NCBI GenBank assembly: GCA_035293945.1
Contig: DATGLV010000039.1
Coordinates: 124,001-188,000 of the forward strand
DNA length: 64,000 nt
Reading direction: 5' to 3'
Source of the DNA: VAZQ01 sp035293945
Lineage (GTDB): Bacteria > Pseudomonadota > Alphaproteobacteria > Rhizobiales > Xanthobacteraceae
Each line of letters starts with the position of its first letter. Position 1 is the stretch's first letter. Both the position numbers and the translations under genes were made by a program. The notes beneath the pieces were generated by a model, which saw only the letters and a program-made list of their open reading frames with translations, had not been told where the DNA came from and did no database searches. Positions 41,899 through 49,063 of this stretch are shown here, piece after piece.

Positions 41899-42174
41899 AT
41901 GACCCACACTGTACGGGAAAGATCGAAGCTTTTGGCCCGGATCCGCCGTATTCGCGGGCAGGTCGATGCGATCGAGCGCGCGCTCGAGGCCGAAATTGGC
42001 TGCGCCGATGTGCTGCAAGTGATCGCCTCGGTCCGTGGAGCGGTCGATGGGCTCATGGCGGAGGTCATCGAGGACCATATCCGCTGCCATGTGAGTGCGC
42101 CCTCGCTCGGTGCGAAGGAGCGGTCCGAAGGAGCGGACAGTCTGATCGAGGTCGTCCGCGCCTATCTGAAATGA
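41899..42174 (+). CDS. dmeR: Ni/Co-responsive CsoR/RcnR-family repressor (DmeR)
   Basis: 91-aa four-helix repressor. The metal-ligand set is H3, C35, H60 and H64 (MTHTVRE, EIGCADV, EDHIRCHV), identical to the RcnR fingerprint for nickel and cobalt, and different from FrmR (E at 64) or CsoR (C-H-C). It controls the adjacent efflux gene 10 bp downstream. The IS256 element ends about 90 bp upstream, so its native promoter may be shortened. ATG 41899 starts with the ligand-bearing MTH. Confidence 0.9.
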   Translation: MTHTVRERSKLLARIRRIRGQVDAIERALEAEIGCADVLQVIASVRGAVDGLMAEVIEDHIRCHVSAPSLGAKERSEGADSLIEVVRAYLK

Positions 42175-42184
42175 GCTGATTACA

Positions 42185-43420
42185 ATGGTCGACATATCTT
42201 CGAGCACGCATGACCACGTCTTCCTCGGCGAGGGTCACGAAAAGAATGAGCGTCGCACCTGGATGGTGATCGCGCTCTGCAGCGGCATGATGATCGCGGA
42301 GGTCGGCGGCGGTCTGCTGTTCGGCTCGATCGCGCTGATTGCGGACGGACTCCACATGTCGACGCACGCGAGCGCGCTGCTGCTTGCCGCGCTCGCCTAC
42401 CGATACGCCCGGCACTATGCGAACGACGCGCGCTTCAGCTTCGGCACTGGCAAGCTGGGCGATCTCGCAGGCTTCAGCAGCGCCATCATCCTTGCCATGA
42501 TCGCGCTTCTCATCGGCTACGAAGCCTTGACGCGCTTCATCTGGCCGGTCCCAATCCATTATGCCGAGGCACTTCCAATCGCTGTGCTGGGATTGATGGT
42601 CAATGTTGCGAGTGTGCTTCTCCTCAGCGGTGGAACTCACGATCACGGCCATTCACATGGCCACGCGCACCTCGATCACGACCACGCGCACGACCAGGTG
42701 CATTCCCTGCGATCGTCCGCCGGCCCGGCCACGCTGGAGATTTTCGAAGACGGCGTGCCTCCCCGCTTTAGGCTCTCCTTTGCGGAGAACCCGCCGCCGG
42801 CGGCCAGTGTGACAATCGAGACCGTGCGCCCGGGCGGCGCGCGCCAGGCCTTCGCCATGAGGGCCCGCGGCGGCTATCTTGAGTCGATCGAGGATGTCCC
42901 TGAACCCCACGCTTTCGTTGCGCGCGTTACCCTCGATCAAGGCCGCGATGTCCAGGCAGTCGACTTCTCGGAACACGAAGAACATGCGGGCAGCGCGGCA
43001 CAGCGCGACAACAATATGCGCGCCGCGATTATTCACGTGATGGCGGATGCGGCCGTGTCCGTGCTCGTCATCATTGGCCTTTCCCTCGGATGGCTGCTTC
43101 GCTGGCAGTGGACGGACCCTGTCGCGGGTCTGATCGGAGCGACGGTCATCGCGGCTTGGTCGTACGGCCTGGTTCGCGACACCGGAGCGATCCTGCTCGA
43201 CATAAATCCCGACCGCAACATGGCGGAGCGCATGCGGGCACTAATCGAGACTGAAGGCGACCGGCTGACCGATCTGCATTTGTGGCGCCTCGGCCCCGGT
43301 CATCTGGGCGCGATCGTCTCTGTCGAGACCCAGCAGCCACGCGAACCCCGCTATTATCAGACCCTGCTGAGGCGATTCAGCTCGCTATCCCACGTAACCG
43401 TCCAAGTGCAACACCGGTGA
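42185..43420 (+). CDS. dmeF: Cation diffusion facilitator (Co/Ni efflux, DmeF) with an inserted domain
   Basis: 411-aa inner-membrane exporter. Six TM segments: residues about 27-47, 49-72, 92-118, 128-148, then 277-305 and 310-338. TM2 has ADGLHMSTHA (D54, H57, H61) and TM5 HVMADA (H284, D288), the DmeF-type metal site. The TM4-TM5 loop has HDHGHSHGHAHLDHDHAHD (152-170) and then about 90 extra residues (180-270: LEIFEDGVPPRFRLSFAEN ... YLESIEDVPEPHAF ... DFSEHEEH) not found in ordinary CDF proteins. dmeR lies 10 bp upstream. Confidence 0.9.
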   Translation: MVDISSSTHDHVFLGEGHEKNERRTWMVIALCSGMMIAEVGGGLLFGSIALIADGLHMSTHASALLLAALAYRYARHYANDARFSFGTGKLGDLAGFSSAIILAMIALLIGYEALTRFIWPVPIHYAEALPIAVLGLMVNVASVLLLSGGTHDHGHSHGHAHLDHDHAHDQVHSLRSSAGPATLEIFEDGVPPRFRLSFAENPPPAASVTIETVRPGGARQAFAMRARGGYLESIEDVPEPHAFVARVTLDQGRDVQAVDFSEHEEHAGSAAQRDNNMRAAIIHVMADAAVSVLVIIGLSLGWLLRWQWTDPVAGLIGATVIAAWSYGLVRDTGAILLDINPDRNMAERMRALIETEGDRLTDLHLWRLGPGHLGAIVSVETQQPREPRYYQTLLRRFSSLSHVTVQVQHR

Positions 43421-43540
43421 GATCCTGCCGTTCACGCCGATTGACCGCGCACTCCGTCTCCTGGTTTCCCCAAGGTCGACCTCAGCTAACCCGCTTGAGG
43501 AGGCCGCGCTCCGCGAGGGCAATGTGCGGCGTTGGGCGCT

Positions 43541-43939
43541 TCAAAAGCCGTCCGGGCTGCAGCAAACGACCGGATGGCCGTCCCGGTAGTTGACCTTCTG
43601 GCTGTTCCAGGCCCCGCCGGGCGAACCACTGCGCAGGGGATCGACGCTGAGCGTTATCTGATCACCCGATTTCAGCGTCTGGCTCGACCAGCCGTCGCGC
43701 AACAGAGTGCTTGGGCTGGCGCCTTCGAGAGTCCAGACCGTAGCGACGCCATGGCCGTCTTTCACCTCCAGCAGTATGAAGGCATGCGGACTGGTGAACT
43801 TGAACGCCTGCACGGTCCCCGACAGCTCGATCGGATGATCGATATCGAAGACCGCGAAGGAATGATGCGAGAGCGCCGGCTGATTGCCGGCTACCATAGT
43901 CGCGGCTATCGCCGCGGTCAGTGCGCGTGCGTTCAACAT
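43541..43939 (-). CDS. DUF6152 secreted protein 1
   Basis: 132 aa with a signal peptide cleaved before HHSFAVFDIDHPI (after ALS, residue 24). Remainder is a small beta-rich domain: IELSGTVQAFKFTSPHAFILLEVKD, WTLEGASPSTLLRDGWSSQTLKSGDQITLSVDPLRSGSPGG. Paralogue of 45164-45544, about 60% identical by eye; this copy ends with two cysteines (PVVCCSPDGF). Mature N-terminus His-His is a candidate metal site. Divergent from the LysR gene. Function of the family is unknown. Confidence 0.82.
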   Translation of the reverse strand: MLNARALTAAIAATMVAGNQPALSHHSFAVFDIDHPIELSGTVQAFKFTSPHAFILLEVKDGHGVATVWTLEGASPSTLLRDGWSSQTLKSGDQITLSVDPLRSGSPGGAWNSQKVNYRDGHPVVCCSPDGF

Positions 43940-44021
43940 GCGTTTTTGCCAAGGCGACTGACAGGCGTCCCGACCGGATCACTTGTTCGCAGCATTATTT
44001 CCTATTCCGCCTCCGATTGGG

Positions 44022-44051
44022 AGTGCTAACTTTCGATGTGCTGTTAGCACT
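44022..44051. promoter_or_regulatory. Perfect 9-bp inverted repeat upstream of the LysR gene
   Basis: AGTGCTAAC-N12-GTTAGCACT: arms 44022-44030 and 44043-44051 match exactly. It ends 21 bp before the LysR-family ATG and lies in the gap with the divergent DUF6152 gene. Position and dyad symmetry fit an autoregulatory LysR site, although the spacing is not the usual T-N11-A core. The half-sites resemble CIRCE but are in everted order. Confidence 0.55.
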
Positions 44052-44072
44052 TTTGATACTGGGGTTGCCCGG

Positions 44073-45053
44073 ATGCACTGGAGCGATCGGATCGGAAGGC
44101 GCCTCAACCCGCACGACCTGCACATATTCATGGTGGTGGCCGAGCAAGGCAACATGGCGCGCGCGGCGGAGAGCTTGGCGATATCGCGCCCGGTCGTGTC
44201 GCGCACGATTGCCGGTCTCGAGCAGGCCCTCGGCGTTCGACTGCTCGATCGCACGCCTTCGGGCGTCGAGCCGACCTTGTACGGGCGCGCGCTGCTCAAA
44301 CGCTGCCTGGCGGTATTTGATGAGCTCAAGCAAAGCGTGCTCGACATCGAGAGCCTGCGCGATCCGAATGCCGGTGAAGTGCGCATCGGCTGCACCGAAC
44401 CGATGGCGGCGGGTTTCGTTGCTGCGATCATCGACCGGCTTTCGCGGCAATATCCGCAGCTGCTCTTTCAATTGGAGCTGTGCACAACGCCTGCTCAGCA
44501 ATATCACGTGTTGCGCGAGCGCAGATGCGATCTGGTGGTGGCCCGAGTGTGGCCGCAGACAGCTGAGGCGGACATCGAGGTCGAGGTGCTGTTCGACGAT
44601 CACGTTTGCGTTGTGGTGGGACCGGGAAGCCGATGGCTCGGTCATCGCAAGCTGACGCTTGCCGAGCTCATCGACGAGAGCTGGCTCTTGGCTCCGGTCG
44701 ATAACGAGCCGGGGTCGCCGGTGTTTGAAATCTTCCAAGCAGCCGGGCTCACGGTCCCGCGCGGGCGCGTCCTGAGCTATTCGCTCAACGTGCGTCAAAG
44801 TCTGTTGGCGACGGGACGTTTTCTCGCAATCATACCGGTCTCCGTTCTTCGCTTCGGCCCGGCTTCAAGCGCGATCAAGGTGTTGCCGTGCCGACTGCCG
44901 CCGTCGAGCCAGCCGGTCGCGATCACAGTGTTGAAAAACCGCACCCTGACCCCGATCGCGAACCTGTTCGCGGAAACGGCGCGCGCGCTGGCGCAAGTTC
45001 CGCGCAGGCCGACCAATAGCCGCGCCGTGTCCAGGGCTGCCGCCAGGCGGTAG
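44073..45053 (+). CDS. LysR-family transcriptional regulator
   Basis: 326 aa. Winged HTH at residues about 10-70 (LNPHDLHIFMVVAEQGNMARAAESLAISRPVVSRTIAGLEQALGVRLLDRTPSGVEPT), then the LysR effector domain (EVRIGCTEPMAAGFVAAIIDRL ... VVVGPGSRWLGHRKLTLAELIDESW). Start ATG 44073; a longer frame from 43983 would cover the operator. It lies between two DUF6152 genes and upstream of a cytochrome/foldase/permease run, which it may regulate. Effector unknown. Confidence 0.85.
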   Translation: MHWSDRIGRRLNPHDLHIFMVVAEQGNMARAAESLAISRPVVSRTIAGLEQALGVRLLDRTPSGVEPTLYGRALLKRCLAVFDELKQSVLDIESLRDPNAGEVRIGCTEPMAAGFVAAIIDRLSRQYPQLLFQLELCTTPAQQYHVLRERRCDLVVARVWPQTAEADIEVEVLFDDHVCVVVGPGSRWLGHRKLTLAELIDESWLLAPVDNEPGSPVFEIFQAAGLTVPRGRVLSYSLNVRQSLLATGRFLAIIPVSVLRFGPASSAIKVLPCRLPPSSQPVAITVLKNRTLTPIANLFAETARALAQVPRRPTNSRAVSRAAARR

Positions 45054-45163
45054 CAAAAAAGCTATGCCAGAGTCGCAAAACAGTGATCTACCCGAACTCC
45101 GCCAAAGAGTGCATATTTGCGCATCATTGCGAGGCCACTGACGGCTTCTGATCGGAGGAAACC

Positions 45164-45544
45164 ATGAAACGTCAACTCGTTGGGCTAGTCGCGGGTGTCG
45201 CGTTCCTTGCCGCAAGCGGGGCCGCCCTGGCCCACCATTCCTTCGCGATGTTCGATACGGATCATCCGATGGACCTGACCGGCACCGTGCAGGAATTCAA
45301 GTTCACCAGCCCGCATACTTTTATCCTGTTGGACGTGAAGGGCTCTGACGGGACCACCACGACCTGGAACCTCGAGGGTGCGAGCCCGAGCGCCTTGGTG
45401 CGCGAAGGGTGGGCCTCGAAGACGCTCAAGCCCGGTGACGAGCTAAAGATGACCATCGATCCGTTGCGCTCGGGCGCGCCGGGCGGCTCCTGGTCGGAGA
45501 AGAAGACGAGCTTCTCTTCGGGCCAGCCGATCGTCACGCACTAG
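45164..45544 (+). CDS. DUF6152 secreted protein 2
   Basis: 126 aa: signal peptide MKRQLVGLVAGVAFLAASGA, cleavage after ALA at residue 23 exposing H24-H25 (HHSFAMFDTDHPMDLTGTVQEFKFTSPHTFILLDVKG). Compared with the copy at 43541-43939 it lacks the terminal cysteine pair. GGAGGAAACC precedes ATG 45164. It is plus-strand, 111 bp after the LysR gene and 183 bp before the diheme cytochrome gene, the gap holding three hairpins. Confidence 0.82.
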   Translation: MKRQLVGLVAGVAFLAASGAALAHHSFAMFDTDHPMDLTGTVQEFKFTSPHTFILLDVKGSDGTTTTWNLEGASPSALVREGWASKTLKPGDELKMTIDPLRSGAPGGSWSEKKTSFSSGQPIVTH

Positions 45545-45552
45545 GTTCTTTC

Positions 45553-45626
45553 GAACCGCTACCGCAGCGGTTCTCGCCCATGTGGGCGAGGGGGCTGACG
45601 GCTGATCGATAAGGATCGGCCGTCAG
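45553..45626. terminator. Three consecutive hairpins between DUF6152-2 and the cytochrome gene
   Basis: GAACCGCT-accgc-AGCGGTTC (45553-45573), CTCGCCCA-tg-TGGGCGAG (45573-45590) and CTGACGGC...GCCGTCAG (45595-45626, with a small inner CGAT/ATCG stem) follow each other with almost no spacing. No T-run follows, so these are not a classical intrinsic terminator; they may stabilise or process the mRNA or be repeat units. Position is 9 bp after the DUF6152 stop. Confidence 0.55.
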
Positions 45627-45727
45627 AGGTCGGGTTATCGCCCGCAGCAAGAATTCGGCTCGCGAGGCGATCTCAGGCGGTTGCGCCGGGCGGCGTATCA
45701 TTAGGGACGGTGGTTTGCCGGGAAAAC

Positions 45728-46570
45728 ATGAAAACTGAAACTCGAGACGCCGATCCGCCATCGAGCGGTCGGCGCCTCCGGCTCGGCTGGAGATTCTGGA
45801 CCGCGTCGCTCCTCTCGGTGCTGGTGGTCGCCGTCGGTGCGACCTACTGGGCGAAGCAATCCGGCACCCGGGCACGGTTCATGCGCATCGATCCGGATGC
45901 AATCGCGCAGGATGCTGAGCTCACGCGCTTCGCGCTCGCGACCGCGCAACCGGCTTACGACGAAAATTGTGCGTCCTGCCACGGCAAGGACATGCTGGGC
46001 GACCGCAGCCGCGGCATCCCGGGCTTCTCCGGCAAGAAGTGGCTCTATGGCGAGGGCCGCATCGCGCAGATCGAGCATACTATCCTGCACGGAATCCGGT
46101 CCGGCGATCCCAGAGGCTGGAATCTTGCCGACATGCCGGCGTTCGGCGAGCCCGTGCCGTACAAGCGCTACAAGATCGAGTCGCTCTCACCCGACGACAT
46201 TCGCGATGTGATCGAGTTTCTATTGGTGACCGGCGGAAAGCCTGGCGACAAAGCGGCGGCCGAGCGGGGCGCGAAAATCTTCGCTGCCCGCGGCGAGTGT
46301 TTCGATTGCCATTCGCCCGATGCTGAGGGTGATTCCGCCATCGGGGCGCCGAACCTCATTGATGGCCTCTGGCTCTACGGCAACGGAACTCGCCAAGATC
46401 TTTTCGACACCATCTCGCGTGGCCGTGCCGGCTTCTGCCCGCCTTGGGATCAGGTGCTCGACCCGGTGACCATCCGGTCGCTTGCGGTGTTGATCTATTC
46501 AAACGCGCACAAGGACGTCGCGAAGACCGCCAATCGAGCGTCCGGTTCCGACGCCGGAGCAGGAGGGTGA
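45728..46570 (+). CDS. Membrane-anchored CcoP-like diheme cytochrome c
   Basis: 280 aa with one N-terminal TM (24-41) and two c-type haem sites in the periplasm: C81-A-S-C84-H85 and C191-F-D-C194-H195. WLYGEGRIAQIEHTILHGIR ... DMPAFG (M136) and PNLIDGLWLYGNGTRQDLFDTISRGRAG match the CcoP/FixP subunit of cbb3 oxidase, but no ccoNOQ genes are adjacent. The second axial-ligand motif reads GRAGFCPPW instead of GRAG-MMPAW, i.e. Cys237 at the methionine place. ATG 45728. It likely delivers or takes electrons in the periplasm. Confidence 0.85.
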   Translation: MKTETRDADPPSSGRRLRLGWRFWTASLLSVLVVAVGATYWAKQSGTRARFMRIDPDAIAQDAELTRFALATAQPAYDENCASCHGKDMLGDRSRGIPGFSGKKWLYGEGRIAQIEHTILHGIRSGDPRGWNLADMPAFGEPVPYKRYKIESLSPDDIRDVIEFLLVTGGKPGDKAAAERGAKIFAARGECFDCHSPDAEGDSAIGAPNLIDGLWLYGNGTRQDLFDTISRGRAGFCPPWDQVLDPVTIRSLAVLIYSNAHKDVAKTANRASGSDAGAGG

Positions 46571-46575
46571 AGCCG

Positions 46576-47604
46576 ATGAATGTTCACGAAACCATCCCGC
46601 AAGCCGCGTCGCCAGATGCTGGATCGGCGAACTTGAAAGCGTCCGGCGGATTCTGGGACTTCAAGCAAGTAAACCCGGTGCGCTCCACGGTCTGCTTCGG
46701 CCTTGCTTCATTCATTGGGCTTGCCATTGCGGGCTTCGGGTTGTTCACCGCCAAGGGAACGACCACTCATGTGGTGCCGCCCGAGAACGTCGCCCTGGTC
46801 AATCAGCGGCCGATCCTGCGCACCGATTTCATCGCGCAGACCGAAGCCGAGCTCGGAAAGACTTTCAGCGAGGCCACACTGGAGGAACGACTGAAGGTGC
46901 TCGACGAGATGGTCCGCGAAGAATTGTTCGTGCAGCGCGGTCTTGAGCTTGATTTTCCCGGCACCGATCCGGATACGCGCACCGCTTTGGTGGCGGCGGT
47001 CGAGCAGCAGGTGGTGGCCGACGTCACCACGCATAAGCCGGCGGATGCGGAACTTGAGAAATACTTCGATGAGCATCGCGGCAACTACTCGACCGAAGGC
47101 ACGATGGTGCTGCACAATTTGGTGCTGCCCAAAGCGAGCGGAGCGGATGCCGAGGCGATGGTCGCAAAGGCAGCGGCCGCCTTGCGAGCTAAGACTCCGC
47201 TAGAGGAGGTGGAGAAGACCTACGGCCTGCACGAGGTGGTGCCCGAGCACGCGAGCGGCGAACAGTTCTATTTTGCCCAGCGAATCCACCTCGGTGATGC
47301 CCTATACGAGCAGGCGCTGGCGCTTAATGACGGGGATGTGTCCGAGCCCATGGCGGCGGCCGACGGCATTCACATTATTCAGATGATCAAGCACGTGAAG
47401 CCGCTTCCGCTCACCTTCGACCGCGTGCGCAGCCAGGTGCTCAACGACTATATCATGGCGGAAAAGACGCGGCTGGAGGACGCCGACTTGCGTTATCTGC
47501 GCGAGAAGGCGGACATCCTGATCGCCGACGATTATGCGCAAGCCTACGAGAAGCAACAGGCGGAAGCCGAAGCGGCCAAGCCGGCCGAGCAGGGCAAGCC
47601 ATGA
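46576..47604 (+). CDS. PpiC-type peptidyl-prolyl isomerase, membrane anchored
   Basis: 342 aa. One TM segment (about 38-58), a SurA-like N-domain (NQRPILRTDFIAQTEAELGKTFSEATLEERLKVLDEMVREELFVQRGLELDF) and a parvulin domain (about 165-265: MVLHNLVLPKASGADAEAMVAKAAA, QRIHLGDALYEQALALNDGDVSEPMAAADGIHIIQM). AGGAGGG precedes ATG 46576, which begins 6 bp after the cytochrome stop. Its stop overlaps the HupE/UreJ gene start. A role in folding the neighbouring membrane/periplasmic proteins is inferred. Confidence 0.85.
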   Translation: MNVHETIPQAASPDAGSANLKASGGFWDFKQVNPVRSTVCFGLASFIGLAIAGFGLFTAKGTTTHVVPPENVALVNQRPILRTDFIAQTEAELGKTFSEATLEERLKVLDEMVREELFVQRGLELDFPGTDPDTRTALVAAVEQQVVADVTTHKPADAELEKYFDEHRGNYSTEGTMVLHNLVLPKASGADAEAMVAKAAAALRAKTPLEEVEKTYGLHEVVPEHASGEQFYFAQRIHLGDALYEQALALNDGDVSEPMAAADGIHIIQMIKHVKPLPLTFDRVRSQVLNDYIMAEKTRLEDADLRYLREKADILIADDYAQAYEKQQAEAEAAKPAEQGKP

Positions 47605-48842
47605 ACCGCAAATGCAGGAGCATTCTCGCCCGTTTTCTCGATGCGCTGCTGGTTGCGGTGCTGGTGCTCGGTCCGGGCTTTTCGATTCCCGCCGCAGCGC
47701 ATACCCGCAGCGAGAGTCATTCCGCGTGGCTGATAAAGGGCAACACCGTGCACCTGCAGTTCACGGTGCCGGACCTCGAATCCAAGCGGATCACACCGGA
47801 TGGCGAAATGCCATCTGTCGAGCAGCTTGGGGACTATATCGCCGGGCATGTGGGGGCGTTCTCGGGCGATGACGCCTGCAAGCGAACCGAAGGTCCGCGG
47901 CCGGTGGCGACCGCTCCGGGCTATCGGCGTTATGAATTCACCTTCGAGTGCCCAAGTGATGACGACATCAAGGTCAACGACTCCGCCTGGTTCGAGCTGG
48001 TGGAGACGCACACCAACTTTGCGCAGATCCAGACCGATGACGGTCAATTCATCGAGCAGCTCATCACCAAGGACCAGCAAACCCTCGACGTCAGCGCCAG
48101 TGCCGCCAGCCCCCTGCAGAATGCAGGCTTTCTCACCTTCCTGGAGATGGGCATGGAGCACATCTTCACCGGCATCGATCACATGTCGTTCATGCTCGGC
48201 TTGGTGCTGATCTCGCGGCGGATTCGCGATCTCCTATTCGTGGTGACGGGCTTCACCATCGGCCATAGCCTGACCCTGGGGCTCGCGGTGACCGGTGTCC
48301 TGCGTCCGGATGCGCAATTCATCGATGCGCTCGTCGCCTTCACCATCGCGATGATCGGCGCTGAGAATCTCGGCGACAGCACGCATAAGCCGCTGGTCGT
48401 CGCGCTCGGCATGGGCGGCCTCATGGTGCTGCTGGCGGTGGCCCGGCATCTCGGAGCGCCGGTCATCCTGCCGACGGCTCTGTTGATCGGAGCCGGCATA
48501 TTCGGCTCCAATTACCTGATGCTGACCGGCCATATGCGCGATGCTGGCCGAGTGCGTCTGGTAATGACCTTGGTCTTCGGCCTCATTCACGGCTTCGGCT
48601 TCGCCTCCAACCTGCTCGACATGAAGCTGCCGAGCGGGCGGTTGGCGCAGTTGTTGTTTGGCTTCAATTTCGGAGTTGAGATCGCGCAGGTGATCGTGGT
48701 GCTTACTGCGGTTCTGATCGCTGCGATCCTGGTGAAGCTCCGGATGGCACTGCCGCGGCCGATTGTCACCGACATCGCGGCTTCGTTCCTGGTGGCGGAG
48801 GGTCTGGTGTGGTTTCTCAGCCGCACGATCGTGTTCAGTTGA
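47601..48842 (+). CDS. HupE/UreJ-family membrane protein with periplasmic N-domain (Ni/Co permease-like)
   Basis: 413 aa. Signal peptide to about residue 34, a 130-residue periplasmic domain (HSAWLIKGNTVHLQFTVPDLES ... YRRYEFTFECPSDDDIKV), then seven or so TM helices. HIFTGIDHMSFMLGL holds the H-x5-D-H motif of nickel/cobalt HupE/UreJ and NikM-type permeases; TIGHSLTLGLAVT and LVFGLIHGFGFASNLLD are further conserved His helices. ATG overlaps the PpiC stop (ATGA). Import direction and metal are not proven; dmeRF 4 kb upstream fits Ni/Co. Confidence 0.83.
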   Translation: MNRKCRSILARFLDALLVAVLVLGPGFSIPAAAHTRSESHSAWLIKGNTVHLQFTVPDLESKRITPDGEMPSVEQLGDYIAGHVGAFSGDDACKRTEGPRPVATAPGYRRYEFTFECPSDDDIKVNDSAWFELVETHTNFAQIQTDDGQFIEQLITKDQQTLDVSASAASPLQNAGFLTFLEMGMEHIFTGIDHMSFMLGLVLISRRIRDLLFVVTGFTIGHSLTLGLAVTGVLRPDAQFIDALVAFTIAMIGAENLGDSTHKPLVVALGMGGLMVLLAVARHLGAPVILPTALLIGAGIFGSNYLMLTGHMRDAGRVRLVMTLVFGLIHGFGFASNLLDMKLPSGRLAQLLFGFNFGVEIAQVIVVLTAVLIAAILVKLRMALPRPIVTDIAASFLVAEGLVWFLSRTIVFS

Positions 48843-49063
48843 TCTCGATTTGAGCCAAGTGGGTCGCGAAAGGAGCGCGCTTGTAAGATCTGGTCGCAGC
48901 GGTGTGGCGGCCAAATTTCGAGTGTTGATTACAGATTCGAGATTGTAGACTGGATACGATCGATTGAGATCGGATCTCCAGGGTCCATCTTTGCGGGCGA
49001 TGCAGCAGCTGTTCAAAGCGCCAGGAGCGGCTGATTTTCTGATCGGTCCGGAAGGAACGATCC

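Noticed and set aside
41899..42174. FrmR (formaldehyde) or CsoR (copper) identity for the repressor
   Set aside because: Ligands are H3/C35/H60/H64 as in RcnR, and the partner gene is a DmeF exporter.
44022..44051. CIRCE (HrcA) element
   Set aside because: Half-sites occur in the opposite order and with a 12-bp spacer, and there is no heat-shock gene nearby.
47601..47700. Cobalamin or Ni/Co riboswitch before the HupE/UreJ gene
   Set aside because: The gene overlaps the upstream stop by 4 bp, so there is no leader in which a riboswitch could sit.
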